From assembly GCA_900316205.1 (NCBI GenBank), contig ONBX01000017.1, positions 1 to 40,139 on the forward strand: a stretch of 40,139 nt of DNA, written 5' to 3'. This document shows positions 7,531 to 14,944 of this stretch, in pieces. Position 1 is the stretch's first letter. Every line of letters starts with the position of its first letter. The notes beneath the pieces are model-generated. The model was not told where the DNA came from. It searched no databases and was given only the letters and a program-made list of their open reading frames with translations. Origin of the DNA: an uncultured Eubacteriales bacterium (GTDB lineage: Bacteria > Bacillota > Clostridia > Oscillospirales > Oscillospiraceae). The position numbers and the translations under genes were made by a program.

Positions 7531-7552
7531 TTCATTCTCCGAAGGAGTTACT

Positions 7553-8680
7553 ATGCACTATCTGGATAACTCCGCCACCACCCGGGTCTGCCCGGAGGCG
7601 GCGCAGGCGGCGCTTGCCGCCATGACTGACTGCTTCGGCAATCCCAGCTCCACCTACACCCTGGGCCGGGAGGCCAAAAAGCTCCTGGACAAGAGCCGCA
7701 GGCAGGTTTCCGACGCGCTGGGCTGCACGCCGGGGGAGCTGGTGTTCACCTCCTGCGGCTCCGAGAGTGACAACTGGGCCATTCTCGGCGGCGCGGAGGC
7801 CATGAAGCGCAGGGGGAAGCACGTGATCTCCTCCCTGGTGGAGCACGACGCCGTGCGCAAAAGCCTGGACGAGTTGGAAGCCCGTGGCTTTGAGGTCACG
7901 CGGCTGAAGCCGGAAAAGGACGGCTCCGTCTCCCCGGAGGCGGTGCTTGCGGCCCTGCGGGAGGACACGGTGCTGGTGACGCTGATGCTGGTGAACAACG
8001 AAACCGGCGGTGTCACCGATATCGCTTCCGTCGCAAAGGGGCTGCGGGCGAGGGGCTCCTCCGCCCTGCTGCACAGCGACGCGGTGCAGGGTTTTCTCAA
8101 GATCCCCTTTTCCGCCAAAAGCCTGGGCGCCGATCTCATCAGCGTCAGCGGCCACAAGATCCACGCGCCCAAGGGCGTGGGGGCGCTGTACATCCGCCAG
8201 GGTCTCCGGCTGAAGCCCTTTATCCTGGGCGGCGGGCAGGAGGAGGGCCGCCGGGCCGGTACCGAGGCCATGCCCCAAATCGCCGCCTTCGGCGAGGCCT
8301 GCCGCATCGGGAAATCCGGGATGAGCGAGAACATCCGCCGCATGGCGGCCCTGAAGCAGCAGCTGCTGGAGGAGCTGCGCGCCGGGATCCCGGAGCTGGG
8401 CTGGGTGGAATCCGCCGCGCCCCACATCCTCTCCGTCTCTCTGCCGGGCTGGCGCAGCGAGGTGCTGATGAACTTCCTGGAGGCCAGGGAGATCTACATA
8501 TCAAAAAGCTCCGCCTGCAAAAAAGGCGGGCGGAGCCATGTGCTGGAGGCCATCGGGCTGGACGCCCGGGCCATCGACGGGGCGCTTCGGATCGGACTGA
8601 GCCGCATGAGCACGGAGGAGGACATCCTGGCCCTCACCCGTGGGCTTCTGGATGCCCGGGGGAGCCTTGCGCACCGGTAA
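7553..8680 (+). CDS. Cysteine desulfurase (NifS/IscS class V aminotransferase)
   Basis: A PLP enzyme of 375 residues that takes sulfur from cysteine as an enzyme-bound persulfide for Fe-S clusters, thiolated tRNA or cofactors. Seen: YLDNSATT at 3-10, EHDAV with H98 next to the cofactor, DAVQG at 176-180, the PLP lysine in SVSGHKIHAPKG (K202), and the catalytic cysteine in SSACKKGG (C322) on a long loop as in group I enzymes. The ATG has GAAGGAG 6 bases upstream; upstream in-frame sequence is repeat DNA. No thiI, iscU or nifU gene is adjacent, so its sulfur acceptor is not indicated. It is flanked on both sides by family C repeats in the same orientation. Confidence 0.93.
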   Translation: MHYLDNSATTRVCPEAAQAALAAMTDCFGNPSSTYTLGREAKKLLDKSRRQVSDALGCTPGELVFTSCGSESDNWAILGGAEAMKRRGKHVISSLVEHDAVRKSLDELEARGFEVTRLKPEKDGSVSPEAVLAALREDTVLVTLMLVNNETGGVTDIASVAKGLRARGSSALLHSDAVQGFLKIPFSAKSLGADLISVSGHKIHAPKGVGALYIRQGLRLKPFILGGGQEEGRRAGTEAMPQIAAFGEACRIGKSGMSENIRRMAALKQQLLEELRAGIPELGWVESAAPHILSVSLPGWRSEVLMNFLEAREIYISKSSACKKGGRSHVLEAIGLDARAIDGALRIGLSRMSTEEDILALTRGLLDARGSLAHR

Positions 8681-8693
8681 AAGGGAAAAGAGA

Positions 8694-8772
8694 AGCGTGA
8701 ATCGTGAATGGTTGTGGTATCCGCTTCGCGGAAGGATTGAGATCTCTGTCGTGGGCGAGGCCCTGCGATCTT
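8694..8772. repeat. Family C repeat copy 2 (degenerate)
   Basis: Contains GTGAATGGTTGTGGTATCCG followed by CTTCGCGGAAGGATTGAGATC. This matches copy 1 in order and spacing, with the stem changed to ATCCGC/GCGGAa. It ends at the stop codon of the AI-2E-type gene. Terminal repeats are worn. Confidence 0.6.
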
Positions 8773-10071
8773 CTATTCGCTCTCCTCGCTCTCTTCGCCT
8801 TTCTCGCTTTCAACGGTCCCCGGCTTCTTCACCGGCTGGCGCGTCACCGGGTCGATATGATCCAGATGCTCATACTGAGCGGTCTCCCACGGGAGATCGC
8901 TTTTTTTCAGCCTCGCCTCCACCCGTTTGGTCAGGAAGGTGTAGATCACCACGAACACGGGCACGCCCAGGATCATGCCGCCGAAGCCGAAGAGCCCGGC
9001 GCCCACCACGATGGCGAAGAGCACCCAAAAGCTGGTGATGCCGATGGAGCTGCCCAGGATCTTGGGCCCGATGAAGTTGCCGTCGATCTGCTGGAGGATG
9101 ATGACGAAGACGATAAAGATCAGGCACTTGAGGGGGTCCACCATCAGGATGATCAGCGCGCTGGGCACGGCGCCGATGAGGGGGCCGAAGAAGGGGATGA
9201 TATTGGTGACGCCCACGATCACGCTGACAAGCAGGGCGTAAGGCATGTTCAAAATGGCGCACACGATATAGCAGATCAGGCCGATGATGGCCGAATCCAG
9301 GAGCTTGCCGGAGATGAAGCCCATGAAGGTCCGGTCCGTGAACTCCACAGCCTCCCGCACCTTCTCCGCCGTCTCCAGGGAGAACCAGCTGTAATTCAGC
9401 TTTCTGAGGGCAGCGGTGAAATGTTCCAGATCCGAGAGGAGATAGATGGACACGATGATGCCGATGAGCAGATTGTAGATCCCCATCACCACCACATAGC
9501 CGCCCTCGATGAGGGTGGTGACGAAGTTGCCCACGCCCGGCAGCAGCTTGGTGCTGACCCAGGACATGATATCGGTGTTCAGGGTGTTGATGGCGTCGCC
9601 CACATACTTGGTGATCTCCGGGTGATTATCCAGCAGGCCTGTGGCCCAGGCGGACAGATCCCGCAGATAGTCCGGCCCGTTTTTCACGATGGTCTCAATG
9701 CTGCTGTAGAGCTGGGGCAGGATGAGATAGACCAGAGCCGTCAGCACCGCCAGCATCGCAAGCTCCGACACCAGGATCGAGAGGGCTCTGGCAAGCTTGC
9801 GGCCGTCGTTCTTTTTGTTTTTGGCAAAGAGCTTACGGCAGAGGGGGCCGAAGACGCTGCGCTCAAGCAGCTTCATCAGCGGCGCGATCAGATAGGTGAT
9901 CACGAAGCCCCAGATGAAGGGACTGAGGACCTTCAGCAGCTTTCCCAGAGTCCTGCGCAGATCCGGCAGGAAGCGCAGCGCCATATAGAACAGGATCGCC
10001 GCGGCGATCACGCAGAAGGCCGTGATGCCCCAGTACAGATATTTTCTGTCCCAGCGAAAATGCCGTCTCAT
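8773..10071 (-). CDS. AI-2E family transporter (PerM/TqsA-like permease)
   Basis: A 432-residue polytopic membrane protein with about eight transmembrane segments: two near the N-terminus (about 13-32 and 45-66), one near 100-122, then after a long extracytoplasmic stretch (about 125-200) a cluster of five or more from about 205 to 385. The glycine-rich NIIPFFGPLIGAVPSA near residue 287 and QIDGNFIGPKILGSSIG near 327 are diagnostic of the family. Characterised members export small molecules such as autoinducer 2 or act as Na+/H+ antiporters; the substrate here is unknown. The C-terminal 40 residues are soluble and end in a Glu-rich tail. ATG with GGAGG upstream and a good promoter at 10128-10156. 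Monocistronic, divergent from the carboxypeptidase gene. Confidence 0.93.
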   Translation of the reverse strand: MRRHFRWDRKYLYWGITAFCVIAAAILFYMALRFLPDLRRTLGKLLKVLSPFIWGFVITYLIAPLMKLLERSVFGPLCRKLFAKNKKNDGRKLARALSILVSELAMLAVLTALVYLILPQLYSSIETIVKNGPDYLRDLSAWATGLLDNHPEITKYVGDAINTLNTDIMSWVSTKLLPGVGNFVTTLIEGGYVVVMGIYNLLIGIIVSIYLLSDLEHFTAALRKLNYSWFSLETAEKVREAVEFTDRTFMGFISGKLLDSAIIGLICYIVCAILNMPYALLVSVIVGVTNIIPFFGPLIGAVPSALIILMVDPLKCLIFIVFVIILQQIDGNFIGPKILGSSIGITSFWVLFAIVVGAGLFGFGGMILGVPVFVVIYTFLTKRVEARLKKSDLPWETAQYEHLDHIDPVTRQPVKKPGTVESEKGEESEESE

Positions 10072-10127
10072 AAGTGTTGTCCTCCGTTACGCGAATTCCC
10101 ACACACAAGCGCTTTTCTATCCTGTAT

Positions 10128-10156
10128 ATTTTACTATCGCCCCGCCCGTGCGTCAA
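10128..10156 (-). promoter_or_regulatory. Promoter of the AI-2E family transporter gene
   Basis: On the minus strand TTGACG (10156-10151) and TAAAAT (10133-10128) are 17 bases apart. Start of transcription would be near 10121, with a leader of about 50 bases. Confidence 0.75.
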
Positions 10157-10473
10157 GTCGCTTTTTTCTCGCCCCGCTTCTCCCCGCTTCGCCATTATGG
10201 TACTCGGATTATGGAAACCTCTTTTCCGTTTTCGTTCCCATTTTTGAAAAATTGTTCTGTGGAAAACCCTGTGGAAAATGTTCAAAACCTCTTGATGCGC
10301 CGCGCTTTTACCCATCGGCCGCCAAAGTCTTCCAGCCAGCGGGAGGGACGCTTCCGGCCATAATTTTGTCAACCTTTGTCGAAGGGCATGTTCTCTCTTC
10401 GCCGCGCATAGGCTCCCTCAGGACAAAGGAAAGACCGGCAGCCTTGCCGGCCCTTTCCAGCAGGGAGGAGACT
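10157..10473. other. Intergenic region between divergent transporter and carboxypeptidase genes
   Basis: About 320 bases with no gene seen. It holds two copies of TGTGGAAAA (10258-10266 and 10270-10278) with a 12-base period, resembling DnaA-box variants, embedded in an AT-rich stretch (10190-10295). The plus-strand promoter of the carboxypeptidase gene should lie here, but I could not pick one with confidence. Confidence 0.4.
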
Positions 10474-11616
10474 ATGAGACGAACGCTTTGTATGCTGCTG
10501 TTGTTTGCCGCGCTTTTGCCGGGGCGCGGCTCCGGTCCAAGGTCTTTGCGGGACGGGGAGATCCCCCTGCGGTCGCCCTCCGCCATCCTGATGGAGCAGG
10601 AGACCGGCGCCGTGCTCTACGAAAAAAACGCGGACGAGCGCATGGCGCCGGCCAGCGTCACCAAGGTGATGACCATGCTTCTGATCCTGGAGGATGTGGA
10701 GAGCGGGAAGCTCCGGCTGGAGGACACCGTCACCGCCAGCGCGCGAGCCGCCTCCTTCGGGGGCAGCTGCGTCTTTCTGGAGGAGGGGGAGCGGATGAGC
10801 GCGGAGGAGATGCTCAAGTGCATCGCCGTGGTCTCTGCCAACGACTGCGCCGTGGCCATGGCAGAGCACCTGAACGGCACGGAGGCTCTCTTTGTGGACC
10901 GAATGAACCAGCGGGCGCAGGAGCTGGGCCTGAACAACACCCATTTTACCAACTGCACCGGGCTCTTTGACGATGAGGAGCACTATTCCTCCGCCCGGGA
11001 CATCGCCATCCTCTCCCGGGAGCTGATGCGCCATGAGGAGATCAAGCGCTTCACCACCATCTGGATGGACAGCATCCGGGACGGGGCCTTTGAGCTGGTG
11101 AACACCAACAGACTGGTGAACCGCTATGAGGGCTGCACCGGGCTCAAAACCGGCTTTACCTCCAAGGCCATGTACTGTCTGGCCGCCACGGCGGAGCGGG
11201 ACGGGGTCTCCTTCATCGCGGTCGTCATGCACGGTGAGAGCGCCGAGAGCCGCAACGCCGACGCCACCGCCCTTTTAAACTTCGCCTTTTCCCATTACAG
11301 TCTCTGCTCCCTCCGGCCGGAGGCACCCCTTCCGGAGCTGCCGGTGGAGATGGGTCGGGAGGGCAGCATCCCCCTTTGCTGCGGCGGGGAGGCCTGGACC
11401 CTGACGGAGAAAAAGAGCGGCAGCCCCTCCTATACCCTGCGGCTGCCGTCTCTTCTCTCCGCCCCCGTTGCGGAGGGGCAGCAGGTGGGCAGCCTCCTGG
11501 TCCGCCTGGGCGAGGAAACGGTGGCGGAGGTGCCGATCCTGGCGGCAGCGTCCGTGCCCCGCATCGGCTTCTGGGGCCTGTTCCGGAAGCTTGCCGGCAG
11601 CCTGGTAGGACTGTGA
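10474..11616 (+). CDS. Serine-type D-Ala-D-Ala carboxypeptidase (PBP5/DacF-like)
   Basis: A 380-residue peptidase S11 penicillin-binding protein that trims the terminal D-Ala from peptidoglycan stem peptides. All three active-site motifs are present: SVTK with nucleophile S61 and K64, SAN at 121-123, and KTG at 225-227. The N-terminus (MRRTLCMLLLFAALLPG) is a short signal peptide or membrane anchor. Residues from about 285 form the beta-rich C-terminal domain (PBP5_C-like), and the last segment (IGFWGLFRKLAGSLVGL) is amphipathic, like the membrane-binding tail of this group. The ATG follows GGGAGGAG; a very long upstream in-frame extension is antisense to the AI-2E-type gene and rejected. In spore formers relatives act on vegetative or spore cortex wall; which applies is unknown. 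Confidence 0.94.
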   Translation: MRRTLCMLLLFAALLPGRGSGPRSLRDGEIPLRSPSAILMEQETGAVLYEKNADERMAPASVTKVMTMLLILEDVESGKLRLEDTVTASARAASFGGSCVFLEEGERMSAEEMLKCIAVVSANDCAVAMAEHLNGTEALFVDRMNQRAQELGLNNTHFTNCTGLFDDEEHYSSARDIAILSRELMRHEEIKRFTTIWMDSIRDGAFELVNTNRLVNRYEGCTGLKTGFTSKAMYCLAATAERDGVSFIAVVMHGESAESRNADATALLNFAFSHYSLCSLRPEAPLPELPVEMGREGSIPLCCGGEAWTLTEKKSGSPSYTLRLPSLLSAPVAEGQQVGSLLVRLGEETVAEVPILAAASVPRIGFWGLFRKLAGSLVGL

Positions 11617-11649
11617 GGGATGCGGGAATGAAGAAAGGAAGCAAAATGA

Positions 11650-11760
11650 AGGGATCTTCGATCCAATTGCGGTATGCCGCAAGGCGGCATGATTTCAATT
11701 ATCTTCGAAGAAGATACCTCAATTTGTTCCTTAGCGAAGCGTCTTCCTTTCTTCAATCGC
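11650..11760. repeat. Hairpin-rich spacer with family C-like core
   Basis: Holds GGATCTTCGATCC, then CAATTGCGGTATGCCGCAAG followed by GCGGCATGATTT (core stem ATGCCGC/GCGGCAT, about 11670-11692), then TATCTTC-GAAGATA-type and GCGAAGC-type short inverted repeats. The middle part matches the family C core with a third stem sequence. No gene seen. Confidence 0.55.
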
Positions 11761-11789
11761 GAAGCGAGCTTCCTTTCCTTTGCTTTTCC

Positions 11790-11817
11790 TTGCAATCGGA
11801 GGAAATTGGAGTATAAT
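11790..11817 (+). promoter_or_regulatory. Promoter of pgi
   Basis: TTGCAA (11790-11795) and a perfect TATAAT (11812-11817) with a 16-base spacer; start of transcription near 11824 and AAGGAGG just before the ATG at 11852. Confidence 0.8.
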
Positions 11818-11851
11818 ATTGCCGAATTCTTTTCAAATATAAGGAGGCAAT

Positions 11852-13129
11852 ATGGTACACGTAGATCTTTCCGGCGCGCAGAAATTCTTCACCGCCGCCG
11901 GCCCCGATTACAAGCTGGCCGCTCTGGCCCATGAGACTCTGGCAAGCGGCACAGGCCTTGGCGCCGACTTTATCGGCTGGCGCAGTCTTCCCCAGCACAT
12001 CAAGGAAACCGAACTGGACCGGATCGTGGCCGCGGCGGAAAAGATCCGTGCCCGCTCCACGGCTCTGGTGGTCATCGGCATCGGCGGCTCCTATCTGGGC
12101 GCCCGCGGCGCCATCGAGCTTCTCAAGCCCGTTCCCGGCAAGGGCGATCCCCGGGTTTTCTTCGTGGGCAACACCCTCTCCGCCGACGCGCTGTGGGACA
12201 CCCTGGATCAGCTGGGCGATCAGGACTTTGACGTGAACGTGATCTCCAAGTCCGGCACCACCCTGGAGCCCGCCGCCTCCTTCCGCATCTTCCGGGAGCT
12301 GCTGGCCAGGAAGTACGGCGACAAGGCTGACGAGCACATCTTCGCCACCACCGACGCCAAGCGCGGCGCCCTCAAGTCCCTGGCCAACGACCGGGGCTGG
12401 GAGAGCTTTGTGGTGCCCGACGATGTGGGCGGCCGCTTCAGCGTGCTGTCCGCGGTGGGCCTGCTGCCCATGGCCGTGGCCGGCATCGACGTGCGTCTGG
12501 TCATCGACAGCGCCATCGCAGAGCTGAAGGCCCTGGACCTGCGCTCTCCGGAGAATCCGGCCTGGCAGTATGCCGCCGCCCGGCAGCATCTCTACGGCAA
12601 GGGCTACGGCATCGAGATCCTGGGCTGCTACGAGCCCAGCTTCCGTTTCATGGGCGAGTGGTGGAAGCAGCTTTACGGCGAGAGTGAAGGCAAGGACGGC
12701 AAGGGCATCTTCCCCGCCAGCGTGGAATTCACCGCGGACCTGCACTCCATGGGCCAGTTCATCCAGGCCGGTCCCCGCACCCTGATGGAGACCATCGTCC
12801 GCTTCTCCCGCAGCCGTCGGGAATTCCCCTTCCCCAATGACGAGCAGAACGCCGACGGACTCAACTATCTGGTGGGCAAGGACATGGCGGACATCAACCG
12901 CATCGCTTCCGACGCCGTACGCGAGGCCCATGTGGCCGGCGGTGTGCCAAACCTTGTGGTGGAGGTCCCCAAGCGTGACGAGGAGGGCTTTGCCGCTCTG
13001 GTCTGCTTCTTCGAGGTGGCCTGCGCCATCTCCGGCTACATGTCCGGCGTCAATCCCTTTGACCAGCCCGGCGTGGAGGCCTACAAGAAGAACATGTTCC
13101 GCATGCTGGGCAAGCCCGGCGCGGTCTGA
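11852..13129 (+). CDS. pgi: Glucose-6-phosphate isomerase
   Basis: Interconverts glucose-6-phosphate and fructose-6-phosphate in glycolysis and gluconeogenesis, in the cytoplasm. The SIS-fold signature LVVIGIGGSYLGARGAIE is at residues 72-89. GEWWKQLYGESEGKDGKG near residue 268 carries the catalytic glutamate region, DEQNADGLNYLVGKDM lies near 330, and GVNPFDQPGVEAYKKNMF near the C-terminus supplies the active-site lysine segment. At 425 residues it is the short, Bacillus/Clostridium-type enzyme (usually about 450). ATG with AAGGAGG 5 bases upstream. Monocistronic: own promoter and own terminator. Confidence 0.97.
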   Translation: MVHVDLSGAQKFFTAAGPDYKLAALAHETLASGTGLGADFIGWRSLPQHIKETELDRIVAAAEKIRARSTALVVIGIGGSYLGARGAIELLKPVPGKGDPRVFFVGNTLSADALWDTLDQLGDQDFDVNVISKSGTTLEPAASFRIFRELLARKYGDKADEHIFATTDAKRGALKSLANDRGWESFVVPDDVGGRFSVLSAVGLLPMAVAGIDVRLVIDSAIAELKALDLRSPENPAWQYAAARQHLYGKGYGIEILGCYEPSFRFMGEWWKQLYGESEGKDGKGIFPASVEFTADLHSMGQFIQAGPRTLMETIVRFSRSRREFPFPNDEQNADGLNYLVGKDMADINRIASDAVREAHVAGGVPNLVVEVPKRDEEGFAALVCFFEVACAISGYMSGVNPFDQPGVEAYKKNMFRMLGKPGAV

Positions 13130-13142
13130 ACCGAATCGATCC

Positions 13143-13179
13143 AAAAACGAGGATGTGAAAAATCACATCCTCGTTTTTT
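13143..13179 (+). terminator. Rho-independent terminator of pgi
   Basis: AAAACGAGGATGTGA and TCACATCCTCGTTTTTT pair with an AAAA loop and end in six T; starts 14 bases after the pgi stop codon. Confidence 0.92.
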
Positions 13180-13189
13180 CAAACCATGA

Positions 13190-13796
13190 AAACCTCGCTC
13201 CTTGTCGCAGGGGCGGATAGTATCCGCCCCTGGGGCAGGATTTTCATGAACTGCCGGGTGCGGCAAATCCTCATTGTGTACGCATTTGCTGCCCCTGACC
13301 CGGCACAATGGAATCTCTAATCCGCTGCGCGGAGACCTCATCCGGCGCAAGCGGTCCCTGTCCACCTTGCGGGGAGGCGAAAACTGCTGCGGAAAAGGAG
13401 CCCTCGCGCCGCCAGTGGCGGATAAAGCGAGGGCTCCTTTTCCCCGTGCGCGGGGAAAGCTTGGGCGGGCACATCGTGATGCGCCACTACGACGGGGCCA
13501 GTGGTTTATGCGTAGGGGCGGCGGCTTGTCCCCGCCCGGCGGTAAAAGGTCTGGAAACAAGAATCGGTACGGCGAATTCGTACAAGGCCACGAATTCGCC
13601 GCACCGATTTGTTCTTCCCCCGGCGGGGGAGGATGTCAGGGAAGCTGACAGGTGAGGGAGAAAAACGAAAGCAAAAGAAAGGGACACCCTCGTCGCGGGA
13701 CAAGATCCTTTGGCTGCGGCTGCGCCTCCGCTCAGGATGACACCCCTTCCGTCCTCCCCCACGGGGGAGGACGGAAGGGGTCCTGCAGCCCGGCAG
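13190..13796. repeat. Gene-free mosaic of hairpin repeats
   Basis: About 600 bases made almost wholly of palindromes. They are: CAGGGGCGGATA/TATCCGCCCCTG (13208-13232, family A-like); a perfect 17-bp stem 13391-13407/13427-13443 enclosing a CCGCCA-g-TGGCGG hairpin; a family A-like start at 13512 (GTAGGGGCGGCGG); a 19/20-bp stem 13562-13581/13590-13609 with GGCGAATTCGT arms; a family B-like unit 13615-13660 (CCCCC/GGGGG, GTCAG/CTGAC, TGAGGG); and a perfect 18-bp stem 13743-13760/13763-13780 with a 2-base loop. Short open frames here have no ribosome binding sites and are not called. Confidence 0.8.
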
Positions 13797-13832
13797 AGGA
13801 AAAAGCACCCCCGAGGGAAAACTCTCGGGGTG
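13797..13832 (-). terminator. Terminator of the hom-lysC-asd operon
   Basis: On the minus strand CACCCCGAG pairs with CTCGGGGGTG (one bulge) and is followed by GCTTTTTCC. It lies about 38 bases after the asd stop codon. Confidence 0.8.
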
Positions 13833-13869
13833 TAGTGCGTGGGATGCAATTGCGCCGGTTCCGCTGGGA

Positions 13870-14874
13870 TCATTCCGCGATCAGCTTCTGCAGGATCTGC
13901 ACGGCGTTGCTGGCCGCGCCCTTGCGGATCTGGTCGCCGCAGCACCAGAGGGTCAGGCCCCGCTCGTCGGTCAGATCCTCGCGGATGCGGCCCACCCAGA
14001 CCAGGTCCTGGTCCGAGGTGTCCAGCGGGGTAGGGTAGCAGCGGCCCTCGTAGTCCTCAATGAGCCGCACGCCGGGGAACGCGGCCACGGCGGCCTTTGC
14101 CTCCTCCACGGAGACCTTCCGCTCCGTGCGCAGGGTGAGGGCGATGGAGTGGGAGCGCATCACCGGCACGCGCACGCAGGTGCAGTTGACCTTCAGCTCG
14201 GGGCTGTGGAGGATGCGGCGGCCTTCGTTCTGCATCTTCATCTCTTCCCTGGTGTAGTCGTTGCCGTAGGGAGCGTCGATGAAGGGGATGACGTTCATGG
14301 CGATCTGGGCGGCAAAGGTTTTGACCTCCGGCTTTTCCCCGGCTGCCAGCGCCTTCATCTGCGCGTCCAGCTCCGCGATGCCCGCCTGGCCCGCGCCGGA
14401 GACGGCCTGGTAGGTGCAGACGACCATGCTTTGGATGGGGGAGAGCTTGGCGATGCCCGCCACGGCCATCAGGGCGATGATGGTGCAGCAGTTGGGGTTT
14501 GCGATGAGGCCGTGGTTTTCAAAGGCGTCGGCCCCGTTGATCTCGGGCACCACCAGGGGCACCGCGGGATCCAGGCGGAAGGCGGAGCTGTTGTCGATGT
14601 ACACAGCGCCGCTCTTTTTGATGGCGGGGGCAAAGCGCCGGGACATGTCGCCCTCCACGGCGCCCAGCACGAAGTCACAGCCCGAAAAGCTCTCGTCGGT
14701 GGCCTCCTGAATCGTGACCTCCCGGCCCCGGAAGGGGAGGGTACTCCCGGCGCTGCGGGCGCTTGCCAGCAGGCGCAGCTCCTTCACAGGCACCTGGTAC
14801 TCCTCCAGGACTTTGCGCATTTCACAGCCCACGGCGCCGGTGGCGCCGAGAATGGCAACGGTGTATTCTTTCAT
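13870..14874 (-). CDS. asd: Aspartate-semialdehyde dehydrogenase
   Basis: Reduces aspartyl-4-phosphate to aspartate semialdehyde with NADPH, the branch point to lysine/diaminopimelate, threonine and methionine. In 334 residues: the Rossmann loop ILGATGAVG at 8-16, SSAFR at 96-100, catalytic C129 in NPNC, QAVSGAG at 156-162, and H242 in RVPVMRSHS, the acid/base position. Length matches the family. The ATG has AAGGAGG 8 bases upstream; an in-frame start 13 codons earlier lacks one. Third gene of the operon, 70 bases after lysC, ending at a terminator. Confidence 0.96.
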   Translation of the reverse strand: MKEYTVAILGATGAVGCEMRKVLEEYQVPVKELRLLASARSAGSTLPFRGREVTIQEATDESFSGCDFVLGAVEGDMSRRFAPAIKKSGAVYIDNSSAFRLDPAVPLVVPEINGADAFENHGLIANPNCCTIIALMAVAGIAKLSPIQSMVVCTYQAVSGAGQAGIAELDAQMKALAAGEKPEVKTFAAQIAMNVIPFIDAPYGNDYTREEMKMQNEGRRILHSPELKVNCTCVRVPVMRSHSIALTLRTERKVSVEEAKAAVAAFPGVRLIEDYEGRCYPTPLDTSDQDLVWVGRIREDLTDERGLTLWCCGDQIRKGAASNAVQILQKLIAE

Positions 14875-14944
14875 GATGGGTTCCTCCTTGTGCGGGATTG
14901 ATGAGATAGGCATTTCCGCGAGAGCGGAAAAGGATATTTTCGGA

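Noticed and set aside
8704-10473. 590-codon N-terminal extension of the carboxypeptidase
   Set aside because: It reads antisense through the AI-2E-type gene; the real start at 10474 has GGGAGGAG and begins a normal signal-like sequence.
13274-13655. Open frames of 115-128 codons in the repeat island
   Set aside because: No ribosome binding sites; they read straight through palindromes, so both strands and several frames are open by symmetry.
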